This document shows, one piece after another, positions 9,402 to 17,735 of a stretch of DNA of 56,011 nucleotides (positions are counted from its first letter, which is position 1; the number at the start of each line of letters is the position of its first letter). The notes below the pieces were generated by a model. It did no database searches and was not told the DNA's origin. It saw nothing but the letters and a program-made list of their open reading frames with translations. Source of the stretch: CAZTTG01 sp964615935. Its GTDB lineage: Bacteria; Planctomycetota; UBA1135; GCA-002686595. The stretch lies in the NCBI GenBank assembly GCA_964615935.1, contig CAZTTG010000036.1:1-56011 (forward strand). Reading direction: 5' to 3'. Both the position numbers and the translations under genes were made by a program.

Positions 9402-9632
9402 CGCCCCGCCGAATCTGGCAACCCGCACCTTCTTGTCGACGCTCAGCTCGCGCCAGTGCATCCGAATGCGCTCGATCTCCTGGAGAGTCTCAGCGGTCAT
9501 GTAGCTCTCACCGCAGTCCGGGCAATGGACGACCGGCACTCTCTCGATCAAGAAGGCGGATCGTCCCCGGCCGAAGCTGCGGGTGACTCGCCGAACCTTC
9601 GCGTTCTTCTCGCCACAGATATCGCAGATCAT
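9396..9632 (-). CDS. YgiT/MqsA-type zinc-finger antitoxin
   Basis: This 78-residue protein carries two CXXC pairs, CDIC at residues 3-6 and CPDC about 35 residues later, with the GESYMTAET context of the YgiT-type zinc-finger family. Members are antitoxin N-domains that bind Zn and neutralise a partner. The ATG at 9632 lies 7 bases after the stop of the DUF4258-like gene, giving the usual toxin-first order of this pair. A longer reading starting at 9707 is unnecessary because it would overlap the toxin gene. No HTH DNA-binding domain is visible, so it is shorter than full MqsA. It sits inside an integron-like cassette bounded by attC-like sites. Confidence 0.8.
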   Translation of the reverse strand: MICDICGEKNAKVRRVTRSFGRGRSAFLIERVPVVHCPDCGESYMTAETLQEIERIRMHWRELSVDKKVRVARFGGAA

Positions 9633-9639
9633 GGCTTGG

Positions 9640-9927
9640 TTACTTTCGCAGTAGGTACACCGTGATGATAACCAGTTTCCCAGTGAGGCCAACCCTGGAA
9701 ACGACAACGGTATCGTGCCCCGAGAGGGTCTTTCCCTTAACGAGGTACTTCCATTCCCCCGTATGGCGGTCCTTCTGCCTCTCGACTATCTCGCCCGTCA
9801 GAATGCAGTGCTCGACGTCGAAGATGGTCAGTTGATCGGCCTCCATCTCTTCGTGGCCGTGGACGGTCATGACGTAGCGACTCATCCGGACAAGCTCACG
9901 CATCCGCCCCAGAATTCGAGCGTGCAC
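9640..9927 (-). CDS. DUF4258-like toxin of a toxin-antitoxin pair
   Basis: This 95-residue protein contains the typical DUF4258 pattern: a histidine-rich early helix (YVMTVHGHEEM), then ILTGEIVE, WKYLVKGKTLSGHDTVVV, and a final strand pair LVIITVY. The family resembles RelE/MqsR-fold small RNases and is commonly paired with YgiT-type zinc-finger antitoxins, as here. The GTG start at 9927 is preceded by a strong AGGAGG six bases away, which decides it over the internal ATG codons. Toxicity is inferred from family and context. The pair occupies one cassette of an integron-like array; TA cassettes often stabilise such arrays. Confidence 0.8.
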   Translation of the reverse strand: MHARILGRMRELVRMSRYVMTVHGHEEMEADQLTIFDVEHCILTGEIVERQKDRHTGEWKYLVKGKTLSGHDTVVVSRVGLTGKLVIITVYLLRK

Positions 9928-10085
9928 CTACTCCTCCTCGCAGCGATCGGCCAGTAGACCAGACGCGATCTGAGTGTCTTTCCCTTGCCCGCCACCTCCC
10001 CTGCCGTCATCGCTGATATGCCGAGCATCACGATAAGAGCGATGCCAATGAGATAGCCTGCGCCGAATACAACGGTAAGAAGCAA
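9882..10085 (-). CDS. Possible small membrane protein
   Basis: This 67-residue frame starts at a TTG and encodes a hydrophobic segment, VVFGAGYLIGIALIVMLGISA, that could form one TM helix. It then runs out of frame into the 5' end of the toxin gene (46-base overlap). There is no good ribosome site and no ATG. It could be the first gene of the cassette or a remnant. Confidence is low. Confidence 0.3.
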   Translation of the reverse strand: MLLTVVFGAGYLIGIALIVMLGISAMTAGEVAGKGKTLRSRLVYWPIAARRSRCTLEFWGGCVSLSG

Positions 10086-10102
10086 TATGGACTATCATGT
10101 CG

Positions 10103-10169
10103 GCCCAACGCATTGGCGATCAGCGGCGGACGCGCAGCGAGCGCGTCCGTCTGCATCGCTTTGATCGGC
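10103..10169 (-). other. Integron attC-like recombination site 2
   Basis: On the minus strand this element begins 3 bases after the stop of the Mrr-like gene with a degenerate inverse core GCCGATC (10169-10163) and ends with GTTGGGC (10109-10103), a perfect GTTRRRY core. The inner arms GCGATGCAG and CTGATCGC pair with one extrahelical G, and a perfect 8-bp central stem GGACGCGC/GCGCGTCC follows. Arm sequences are nearly shared with the site at 9338-9401. It marks the junction between the endonuclease cassette and the toxin-antitoxin cassette. Confidence 0.75.
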
Positions 10170-10172
10170 AGC

Positions 10173-11087
10173 TCAGCTCTCCTCGAAGAAGTCAGAGTCA
10201 ACTCGCTTCACATCATAGGTCCTGGCAGTGGCAACGCCGACATTGAAGTCAATCATGTACCGTGCGAGGCGCCGGCCGTCGATGAGAACCACCTTTGGGT
10301 CGATGTGCTCCACATACGCGGCGGCATCTGCAGAGAACGAGCCCGTTGTGATGAAGACGCCCTTCCTTGCTCGCTTCCCATGAAGAGCACCTACGAACTT
10401 CTGAATCTCTGGGCGCCCGACGCTTCCATCCCATTTCTTGGCCTGCAGGTAGACGACATCCAACCCGAGCCGGTCCTCGCTGATAATCCCATCAATGCCT
10501 TCGTCACCGGGTCCACCCACCGATTGTCCTGCGTCGCTGCGGGAGTCGCCGTAGCCCATTCTCAGTAGCAGCTCGACCACCAAGCGCTCAAAGAACTGGG
10601 AGGATCCTGCAAGCACGCGCTCCAGGACCTCTGCCGCGAGACTTGCTCTCATCTGCTGATGCGCAGAGTCCAGAGCCTCCTCGGGCGTCTCGAGATCATT
10701 GCCTGCCGATTCGCCGGCTGGTTCCTGCTTGTCGACCTTGCCCTTGCGACTGCGGAACTCGACGAACTCCGGGTACTGCGCCAGGAACTTGATGTCGATC
10801 CTGTCCGGAGGGGTCTTGAGGACATCTCGTCCCCGGTCCGTGATTCTGAAGTGGCCACGACGTGGTGAGAGTACAAGTCCTGCCTGTTGGAGGTACACCC
10901 GTGCCCATGCGACCCGGTTGGCGAAGCGCGACTGTCGACCACTCGGGAGCAGTTCTTCCTGCTCGGCGACGCTGAGCCCCAACTCACTGACCAGCGAGGC
11001 CCGTGCTTCTGCAAGTGAACGTTCCTCACCGTCGGACACCATACGCAGGAGCGGGAGCATCAATGACTGGAAGTCAGGCACGGCCAC
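10173..11087 (-). CDS. Mrr-type restriction endonuclease
   Basis: This 304-residue protein has an N-terminal winged-helix Mrr_N-like region (residues about 5-95, with the FANRVAWARVYLQQAGLV stretch). A C-terminal PD-(D/E)XK-type Mrr catalytic domain contains DEGIDGII and LQAKKW, which supply the acidic and QXK active-site residues, then KGVFITTGSFS. Mrr proteins cut modified (methylated) DNA, a defence function. The start is a GTG at 11087. The base composition is visibly lower in G+C than flanking genes and an attC-like site follows the stop, so it is probably a gene cassette acquired by transfer. Confidence 0.88.
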   Translation of the reverse strand: MAVPDFQSLMLPLLRMVSDGEERSLAEARASLVSELGLSVAEQEELLPSGRQSRFANRVAWARVYLQQAGLVLSPRRGHFRITDRGRDVLKTPPDRIDIKFLAQYPEFVEFRSRKGKVDKQEPAGESAGNDLETPEEALDSAHQQMRASLAAEVLERVLAGSSQFFERLVVELLLRMGYGDSRSDAGQSVGGPGDEGIDGIISEDRLGLDVVYLQAKKWDGSVGRPEIQKFVGALHGKRARKGVFITTGSFSADAAAYVEHIDPKVVLIDGRRLARYMIDFNVGVATARTYDVKRVDSDFFEES

Positions 11088-11338
11088 GTTGCTTCTCCAT
11101 GCTTCTTATCGGTCGACTCGTCTTCTACGGGTTCGCATAGCCAAGTAGATGTGGCAAGCGGGGGCCACGTAGCAGCGGCCCTGCGAGAGAGCTGCTGTTG
11201 TGGCTCATTGGCCGGTCCTGGTTGGGAGGCTGCGTAGGATCGGGGACCACGTTGTACTGGCCTGTATATGGAACTGAGGCGTTTCCTGCAAGAAGACGGC
11301 TGGATCGCGAGTCGGCAGCGACCTAGCCCGAATCCCAT
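11088..11338. other. Non-coding upstream edge of the cassette island
   Basis: This 251-base stretch of lower G+C content separates the Mrr-like cassette from the diaphorase genes. I looked for a third attC or an attI core (RYYYAAC on the plus strand) and found none; the only AAC here is in an unrelated context. A hydrophilic open frame on the minus strand is not convincing. It should contain the Mrr promoter and perhaps a decayed cassette boundary. Confidence 0.4.
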
Positions 11339-12394
11339 TCAGTCAGGGCGGATCCGCGACAGGGCGCCCGTGGGACAGACGTCGGCGCAGGCACAGGCCG
11401 AGCGGGCGAGCGCCTGGGCGAGGGGCTCGCTGAAGGGAGCCCTCAAGCGGGTCTCGAAGCCGCGGCCCACGAAGGCGAGGCCGATGGGCTCGCCCGCTCG
11501 CTCGGCCACCTGCGCGCACAGGCCGCAGAGGATACACTTGCCGGGCTCGTAGAGGATCTCGGGGTGCGAGCGATCCAGCTCGAACGCACGGCGCGCCGTG
11601 CGGAAGCGGCGGACCTGCACGCCGTAGGCCTCGCAGGCGTCGCGCAGGCGGCAGGAGTGGGCCTGGCGGCAGTCGCAGTGCGTGCAGCGCCGCGCCTCGG
11701 CCCGCGCCTCCTCGAGGCTGTATCCGGCCCCGGCATCGGCGGGGATCACCTGGCCGCCCTGCTCCCCGCCCGCCAGGAAGCCCACCATCTCCTCGGGCGT
11801 GAGCCGGCCGGTGCGGACCGAGAAGGTCCGCGGGGTGAGCGGCTCCTCCCCCGCCGAGGACGGACCCTCGCGCGTCGCGGCCGCGAAACGCGCGAGGCGC
11901 CCGATGGCCAGGGCCTCGTCGAAGCGCCCGCGCCGGCAGGCCTTCTCGGCCCGCGCCAGGTCGAGACAGTCGGGATCGCCGAGCCGCAGGCCGGCGGCCT
12001 CGAGGATCGCGGCCGCGCCCTCGAGGTCGCCCGAGGCCACGGACCGCAGGAAGCGGGGAACGTCCGCGCCCTTCGCGTCCGCCGTCTGGCAGGGGGCGAC
12101 ACAGTCGCCAGTGTGATCGCTCACCAGGAGCTCGAGGGCCGTGCGCCGCGCCGCGCGCACCTCCTCGCTCTCGCTCTCGACTACCATGCCGTCCCGGGCC
12201 GGCGTGGCGCAGGAGGGGACGAGGTGCGAGTCTCCGTCGATCCGGACCACGCAGGCCATGCAGGAGGTGGAGGGCTCGAAGCCGTCGAGGTGACAGAGCG
12301 AGGGGATGTCGATGCCCAGCGCCCGCGCCGCGTGCAGAACGGTCGCGCCCTCGCGCACCTCCACCTCGCGTCCGTCGATGCTCAGCTTCGGCAC
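11339..12394 (-). CDS. NuoG/HydA-like iron-sulfur subunit without catalytic domain
   Basis: This 351-residue protein starts with a plant-type [2Fe-2S] domain (CHLDGFEPSTSCMAC then SCAT). A NuoG-type His-Cys cluster loop HTGDCVAPC follows, then a helical GltD-like segment and further cysteine clusters: CTHCDC, a CILCGLC group and a final CACADVC. It would shuttle electrons between the NADH-oxidising partner encoded upstream and another acceptor. Length stops where NuoG, formate dehydrogenase or [FeFe]-hydrogenase would continue into the catalytic domain; none follows. The GTG at 12394 has a GAGGTG ribosome site 8 bases upstream and overlaps the preceding gene by 13 bases. It is the last gene of the operon. 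Confidence 0.8.
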   Translation of the reverse strand: MPKLSIDGREVEVREGATVLHAARALGIDIPSLCHLDGFEPSTSCMACVVRIDGDSHLVPSCATPARDGMVVESESEEVRAARRTALELLVSDHTGDCVAPCQTADAKGADVPRFLRSVASGDLEGAAAILEAAGLRLGDPDCLDLARAEKACRRGRFDEALAIGRLARFAAATREGPSSAGEEPLTPRTFSVRTGRLTPEEMVGFLAGGEQGGQVIPADAGAGYSLEEARAEARRCTHCDCRQAHSCRLRDACEAYGVQVRRFRTARRAFELDRSHPEILYEPGKCILCGLCAQVAERAGEPIGLAFVGRGFETRLRAPFSEPLAQALARSACACADVCPTGALSRIRPD

Positions 12395-14736
12395 TTCGAT
12401 TGCACCTCGATGGCCTCGACCGGGCACGCGATCCGGCACACGTCGCAGCGGGTGCAGAGCTCGCCGTCGATCTCGTGCCGCTCATAGGGATTCATGGGAA
12501 TGGCGTCCACCGGACAGCGCTGGGCGCAGACCGTGCAGCCGATGCAGCTCTCGGTGACGACGTAGTCGATCAGGGCCTTGCAGCGGCCCGCGGGACAGCG
12601 GCCCTCGAGGTGGGCCTCCCACTCCCCGCGGAAGTACCGGAGCGTGGAGAGGACCGGGTTGGGGGCGGTGCGGCCCAGGCCGCAGAGGCTCGACTGCGCG
12701 ACCTGGAGCGAGAGCTCCTCCAGGAGCTCCACATCGCCCGGCCGCCCGCGGCCCTCGCGGATGCGGTCCACGATCTCCAGCATGCGCAGGGTGCCCAGGC
12801 GGCAGGGGGCGCAGCGGCCGCAGGACTGCCGCTGGGTGAACTCGAGGAAGAAGCGGGTGACGTCCACCATGCAGTCGGTCTGGTCGAGGACCACCAGCCC
12901 GCCCGAGCCCATCATCGAGCCCACCGACGCCAGGGCCTCGTAGTCGATCGGCGTGTCGGCCAGGGAGGCCGGCACGCAACCTCCCGAAGGCCCGCCGATC
13001 TGGACGGCCTTCAGCCGGCCCCCGCCGGCCACGCCGCCGCCCACCTCCTCGATGACCTCCCGGACGGTGATCCCCATGGGCACCTCGACCAGCCCGCCGC
13101 GGGCGACCTTGCCCGCCAGGGCGAAGACCTTGGTGCCGGTGGAGGTCGCCGTGCCGATGGCGGCGAAGGCCTGGGCCCCGTGGCGCACGATCCAGGGGAC
13201 GAGGGCCAGCGTCTCGACGTTGTTGACCAGGGTGGGCGCGCCCGCGAGGCCCCTCTCCGCGGGGAAGGGCGGCCTCAGGCGCGGCATCCCCCGGCGCCCC
13301 TCGAGGCTGGCGATCAGGGCGGTCTCCTCCCCGCACACGAAGGCACCCGCGCCGCGCGCGACCTCGAGCTGCAGATGGAAGCCGTCGCGCTCGAGGACTC
13401 CGCGCTCCCGGCAGAGATCAATGGCCTCGCGGAGACGATCGACCGCGAGGCGGTACTCGGCGCGGACGTAGAAGACACCCTCCCGCGCTCCGATGGCCCA
13501 GGCGGCCAGGGCCAGGCCCTCGATGACCCGGAAGGGCGAGGACTCCAGGATCATCCGGTCCATGAAGGCGCCGGGGTCGCCCTCGTCCCCGTTGCAGATG
13601 ACGACCTTGCGCTCGCCCGCGGCCTCGCGAGCGACCTTCCACTTGTGGGCCGTGGGGAAGCCGGCTCCGCCTCGGCCGCGCAGGCCGCTGCGGTCCAGGA
13701 CGTCGATCAGCTCGTCGGGCGAGGAGTTCGAGAGGCAGGAATCCAGGGCCCCGAATCCCCCCCGAGCGAGGCACTCGTCCAGGTCCAGGGGGTCGACCTC
13801 GCCGCTGTGCTCGGTGGCGATGCGGCGCTGCCGCTCCAGGAACTCCGCCACCGGCCGATCCCGCACGTCCAGCGCGTGGCGCTCGAGCGCCGGCCAAGCC
13901 TCGTCCGTCAGCAGCCGGTCGATCCCGCGCGAGAAGAGGCTCGAGAGCCGACCGAGGAGGCCGGGGCGGGGAAAGTGCCGGCGCACGATGGCCGGCGCGT
14001 CGCGCTCGCTCACCTGGGCATAGAGGCTCGGCTCACGCCCAGGCAGGACGACCTCCACCAGTGGCGTCTGGTGGCACATACCCACGCAGCCGACCCGCTT
14101 GACCACCGCGTCGGCCTTCGAGCGGATCAGGGTCTGCTCCACGGCGCGAAACACGGAATCGCTGCCGCCGGCAACGCAGCAGGAGCCCAGGCCCACGCGG
14201 ACCTCGGCCCGCTCGCGACCGTCCCCCGGAGTCGCGGGGACGATCCCCCGCTCCTCGCGATCCGCCTGGTCGAGGAAGTCGTAGACCAGGCGCTCGGCGC
14301 CGTCCGCGCTCACGTGCCCGTAGGTGACCTCGCCGATGCGCACCGCCGGAGCGAGGGTGCAGCAGCCGAGGCAAGCGACCTTGCCCAACGTGAAGAGCCC
14401 ATCCGCGTCCGTGCGCTGACCGGGCCCCAGCTCGAGGTGGCGGGCGAAGGCTTCGTGGATGCGCTCGGCTCCCTTCACGTGGCAGGCCGTGCCGCAGCAG
14501 ATGCTGATCCGGTGCTTGCCCGCCGGCTCCAGCTCGAAGCCGTCGAAGAAGGTGGCCACCCCGGCCGCGGCCGAGGGCCGAATGTCGGTGACCTCGCAGA
14601 GATGGCTCAAGGCCGGCTCGGGCAGATACCCGTAGTGCTCCTGCAAGGCGTGCAGGAGCGGGATCAGCTTCTCGGGCTCGCGACCGATCTCGGTGGCCAG
14701 CTCGTCCACGCGACCCAGGTCCACCGGTGCGCTCAA
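12382..14736 (-). CDS. NuoE-NuoF-like diaphorase with C-terminal ferredoxin domain
   Basis: This 784-residue protein fuses several electron-transfer modules. A NuoE-like thioredoxin-fold [2Fe-2S] domain (CCGTAC near residue 77, CLGCC near 120) is followed by a second [2Fe-2S] thioredoxin-like domain (SCC near 181, GCVGMC near 216). NuoF follows, with FMN/NADH motifs RGRGGAGFPTAHKW near 350 and CNGDEGDPGAFMD and the N3 cluster CGRCAPCR near 636. A 2x[4Fe-4S] ferredoxin tail (CIGCTVC, CTRCDVC) ends it. The layout matches NADH/NADP-oxidising subunits of HndC/HydB-type complexes. The start is probably the TTG at 14736 overlapping the propeller stop (TTGA), with GTG at 14724 as an alternative. No hydrogenase or formate dehydrogenase catalytic gene is adjacent. 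Confidence 0.9.
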   Translation of the reverse strand: MSAPVDLGRVDELATEIGREPEKLIPLLHALQEHYGYLPEPALSHLCEVTDIRPSAAAGVATFFDGFELEPAGKHRISICCGTACHVKGAERIHEAFARHLELGPGQRTDADGLFTLGKVACLGCCTLAPAVRIGEVTYGHVSADGAERLVYDFLDQADREERGIVPATPGDGRERAEVRVGLGSCCVAGGSDSVFRAVEQTLIRSKADAVVKRVGCVGMCHQTPLVEVVLPGREPSLYAQVSERDAPAIVRRHFPRPGLLGRLSSLFSRGIDRLLTDEAWPALERHALDVRDRPVAEFLERQRRIATEHSGEVDPLDLDECLARGGFGALDSCLSNSSPDELIDVLDRSGLRGRGGAGFPTAHKWKVAREAAGERKVVICNGDEGDPGAFMDRMILESSPFRVIEGLALAAWAIGAREGVFYVRAEYRLAVDRLREAIDLCRERGVLERDGFHLQLEVARGAGAFVCGEETALIASLEGRRGMPRLRPPFPAERGLAGAPTLVNNVETLALVPWIVRHGAQAFAAIGTATSTGTKVFALAGKVARGGLVEVPMGITVREVIEEVGGGVAGGGRLKAVQIGGPSGGCVPASLADTPIDYEALASVGSMMGSGGLVVLDQTDCMVDVTRFFLEFTQRQSCGRCAPCRLGTLRMLEIVDRIREGRGRPGDVELLEELSLQVAQSSLCGLGRTAPNPVLSTLRYFRGEWEAHLEGRCPAGRCKALIDYVVTESCIGCTVCAQRCPVDAIPMNPYERHEIDGELCTRCDVCRIACPVEAIEVQSKCRS

Positions 14737-16430
14737 GAGCCGCCCCCCTCGAAGCAGAAGAGGTGCCGCCGACCGCGGACGTAGATGCGGCCGTCGGCAA
14801 AGGCCGGGCTCGTGTCGCACGCCTCGCCGAGATGACCCGCGGCAAGCTCGCGGTACTCGCGCCCGGCCTCGATCACGTGCACCTCGCCGTCTCGGGAGAT
14901 CAGGTAGACCCTCCCGCCGGCGAGAGAAGGCGAGGAGTAGAAGCTCGCCTTCTGGTCGTGCTCCCAGAACACCTCGCCTGTGTGGAGATCCAGGCAAGTG
15001 GTCGTTCCATCCGTGCCCTGGAACCAGACGATGCCGTTCGCCGCGAGCGGGCTCGGGACGTCCGACAGGCCCTCGAGGTGCTCCCAGACCAGATGCGTGT
15101 CGGTCACGTCCCCCTCCCCGTCGCAGCGGACGGCCGCCAGGGAGGAGCCGATGTTGGCGACCAGGACCAGGCCCTCGGCGAAGCTCGGCGAGGGGCCGCC
15201 GTCCCCGGCCAGGCAGTCGGCGCACCAGATTTCGCTGCCGTCCTCTGGCTCGTAGGCGATGACGAAGGGGTTGGCGCAGGTGAGGATCTGGGTTCCTCCG
15301 GGCGCCTGGATTCGGATGGGCGTGGGCCAGGAGCTCTCGACGTCGCGAGGCGTGCGCCATAGGTCGGAGCCGTCGGCGGCGTCCAGGGCGATGAGCGCGC
15401 TCGCCGGGCCTTCGTCGCCCACCTCCTGATCGATCTGCAGCACGAGCTTCTCGCCGAGCAGCATGGGCGAGGCGGCCAGGCCGTACATCGTGTGCGGCAG
15501 GCCCATGTTCCGGCACCAGATCTCCTTGCCGAAGGCGTCGAGGCACACGACGTCGCCGTTGGCGAAGAGCGCCCACACCCGCGCGCCGTCGGTGACCGGA
15601 GTCGGGGCCGCGTAGCCGGTCTCCTCCCAGACGCCATCGGGAATCCGCGAGCTCTCGGGCCCGGCGCTCACCGGCCGGCGCCAGAGCAGGGCGCCGGACA
15701 GCGCGTCGTAGCAGTAGACCTCCCGCGAGTTGCGCGAGGCGCCGGTCAGGTACACGCGCTCGTTCCACACCACCGGTGAGGAGAGGCCGGGGAGCGGAAC
15801 CACGCTCTTCCAGCGCAGGTTCTCCTCCTGCCCCTCGCGCGCATCCAGCACGAGCGGCGCAGCTCCGTGAGGCGAGATGCCCAGGCCCCCCGCACCGCGG
15901 AAACGCGTCCAGACCCCCCGGGCGGTCTCGATCTCCCCCCCCCGCTCCCGCAGGAGCGGAACGGCCACGGCCGTGGCCGAGAGCAGGATCGCCGCACCCA
16001 GCACCGAGGCCCGCCCGAAGAGGGACTGCTCCCGATCCGGATCCCATGCGATCGCACGCGGAGCCAGCGCCGGGATCCGCGGCCGCGTCGAGAGGGCGAG
16101 CTTCACTCCGGCGGCGAAGGTCGCGATGCCGACGAGAAGCAGCCAGCCCCCCTGGCGCAGACGGCGATCGCCGGTCAGGAAGCGCGCGCGCAGCGCGGCC
16201 TCCGCCCGGCGGATCTCGTCGGCGATGGCGTCCGCACCCGGCTCGCGGTCCAGGTCGGCGCGCAGCGCGGTGAGCTCGGGGTGGTCGATGGGTCGGCTCG
16301 CGACCATCTCCTCCCAGGTGAGCCACATCTCGACGAGCACGAAGAGGCTGAAGAACAGGGCCACCGCCGCCATGCCGGTCCCGGTCTGGCGCACGGCTCG
16401 CGCCCGAGAGGACTGCGCGCTCGGGCTCAT
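14733..16430 (-). CDS. Membrane-anchored PQQ-like beta-propeller protein
   Basis: This 565-residue protein has a first TM helix (TGMAAVALFFSLFVLVEMW), a short region, and two further hydrophobic segments around residues 85-105 and 135-155. The large C-terminal part has repeated blades of the PQQ/WD-like type (SPVVWNERVYLTG, YDALSGALLWRRP, LDAADGSDLWRTP). The propeller should face the periplasm. Catalytic dehydrogenase residues of true PQQ enzymes are not evident, so it may be a scaffold or sensor. The ATG at 16430 overlaps the stop of the NapH-like gene (ATGA), and its stop overlaps the diaphorase start, which binds it tightly to the redox operon. Confidence 0.85.
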   Translation of the reverse strand: MSPSAQSSRARAVRQTGTGMAAVALFFSLFVLVEMWLTWEEMVASRPIDHPELTALRADLDREPGADAIADEIRRAEAALRARFLTGDRRLRQGGWLLLVGIATFAAGVKLALSTRPRIPALAPRAIAWDPDREQSLFGRASVLGAAILLSATAVAVPLLRERGGEIETARGVWTRFRGAGGLGISPHGAAPLVLDAREGQEENLRWKSVVPLPGLSSPVVWNERVYLTGASRNSREVYCYDALSGALLWRRPVSAGPESSRIPDGVWEETGYAAPTPVTDGARVWALFANGDVVCLDAFGKEIWCRNMGLPHTMYGLAASPMLLGEKLVLQIDQEVGDEGPASALIALDAADGSDLWRTPRDVESSWPTPIRIQAPGGTQILTCANPFVIAYEPEDGSEIWCADCLAGDGGPSPSFAEGLVLVANIGSSLAAVRCDGEGDVTDTHLVWEHLEGLSDVPSPLAANGIVWFQGTDGTTTCLDLHTGEVFWEHDQKASFYSSPSLAGGRVYLISRDGEVHVIEAGREYRELAAGHLGEACDTSPAFADGRIYVRGRRHLFCFEGGGS

Positions 16431-17734
16431 GGCGCGCGCACCTCCGGGACCACGCCGCTCTTGCGCCGTTCCAGCTCGACGGGACACCAGTCGAAGCAGC
16501 GGCCGCAGGCGAGGCAGAGCTCGCGGTCCGCCTCGTACTCGACGCGCGTCCGCCGGATCGAGAAGGCGAGGATCCGCAGTGCGATCATCAGCCCGACGAA
16601 TCCCCCCGCCAGCCAGCCGCCCAGGACGAAGTCGGCGCGGCGCTCCTCGGCCTCGGTGGCGAGCGCCGCGACGGTCTCGCCCGAGCCTCGGAACACGTCG
16701 CCGGCGTCGGTGGTCTCGCGGATGCGCCCCGACTCCTCGGCCTCGATCTGCTCGGCCAGGGCGACCCTCGGGTGGCCGCGCGCCAGCTCGGGTCCCAACA
16801 GGGACCCGCTCCAGCCCATGCCGAGCACGAGGAGGGGGGCGAAGATCAGCGCCGCCACCAGGGTTCTGCGCCCGCGCAGAGGCCGGGTCCGCACGGCGAT
16901 CGGGTTGGGCTCGCGGATCGCGCCGTAGGGGCAGGTGTCCTCGCACAGCCGACACGTCGCGCAGGCGTCGGGCGTGATGGTGACCGGCTTCCAGGAGAGC
17001 TTCGCGGCCCAGGCGAGCAGCACGCCGTAGGGGCACAGGAAGCGGCAGTAGGGCCGGCCGACGAAGACGCTGATCAGGACCAGGCACCCGCCGAAGACGA
17101 GCATGTCGACCGTGGCGCCCAGGCGGAAGAAGCCGACGAAGGGGTCGTAGCGGCAGATCAGGTACCCGGCGCCGGTCGTGGCATATAGCACCGCCAGGGC
17201 GAGATACGCGTGGGGAAGCAGGGAGAGGCCCGCCCCCAGCCAGGAGGGCAGGCTCGTCGGTCGAAGCAGCAGGACCTCCTGGAGGGCGCCGAGAGGACAG
17301 ACCGAGGCGCAGAAGGTGCGCCCCCAGAGCAGGGTCGCGATCAGGGGGACCGTGAAGACGAGGAGGGTGGCCGGCAGGATGGGCGCCTCGGGATCGACCA
17401 GCGCCTCGGCGACGTTCTGGATGGAACCCACCGCGCAGACGCAGCCCTCGCGGATGAAGCCGAACCACACCAGGCAGGCGACGGCCAGCGTCAGCAGACC
17501 TGCGCGGCTGCGCCGGCGATGGACGAGCCAGGAGGCGACGAGGATGGCGATCGTCAAGAGGCCCGCGTCGGCCAGGGGCGAGACCAGCTCGCTCTGCTCC
17601 GGGAGGTGACTCTCCGGCTCGACGTACTCGGGCCCCAGCTCGGGCGGGGGATAGCGGAAGGTCTCCTGCGCGGCCCCCGGCAGTGCCAGGAGGGCCGATG
17701 CGACGAAGAGGAGGCTCGCGAGGCGCGGATTCAA
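16427..17734 (-). CDS. NapH/NosR-like polytopic membrane iron-sulfur protein
   Basis: This 435-residue protein has an N-terminal signal-like helix, a periplasmic stretch and several TM helices. It has the hallmark CXXXCP motifs of the NapH/NosR/RdxA family: FCASVCPLGAL and YCRFLCPYGVL. A [4Fe-4S] ferredoxin motif CATCRLCEDTCPYG and a last CLACGRCFDWCP near the C-terminus follow. Such proteins carry electrons across or along the membrane, often from quinol to periplasmic partners. REGCVCAVGSIQN also resembles NosR. The start is a TTG one base after the stop of the upstream ferredoxin gene. Its place between the propeller and Tat ferredoxin genes makes it the likely membrane core of the system. 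Confidence 0.85.
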   Translation of the reverse strand: MNPRLASLLFVASALLALPGAAQETFRYPPPELGPEYVEPESHLPEQSELVSPLADAGLLTIAILVASWLVHRRRSRAGLLTLAVACLVWFGFIREGCVCAVGSIQNVAEALVDPEAPILPATLLVFTVPLIATLLWGRTFCASVCPLGALQEVLLLRPTSLPSWLGAGLSLLPHAYLALAVLYATTGAGYLICRYDPFVGFFRLGATVDMLVFGGCLVLISVFVGRPYCRFLCPYGVLLAWAAKLSWKPVTITPDACATCRLCEDTCPYGAIREPNPIAVRTRPLRGRRTLVAALIFAPLLVLGMGWSGSLLGPELARGHPRVALAEQIEAEESGRIRETTDAGDVFRGSGETVAALATEAEERRADFVLGGWLAGGFVGLMIALRILAFSIRRTRVEYEADRELCLACGRCFDWCPVELERRKSGVVPEVRAP

Positions 17735-17735
17735 C

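Noticed and set aside
9928..10113. 61-residue minus-strand frame in the cassette
   Set aside because: Composition is Arg/His-rich without a domain, and it starts inside the attC-like region.
10103..10169. Simple intrinsic terminator after the Mrr gene
   Set aside because: No T-run follows on the minus strand, and the arms, bulge and GTTGGGC core match attC organisation shared with the second site.
11088..11338. Third attC or attI site at the island's upstream edge
   Set aside because: No RYYYAAC/GTTRRRY core is present in this spacer.
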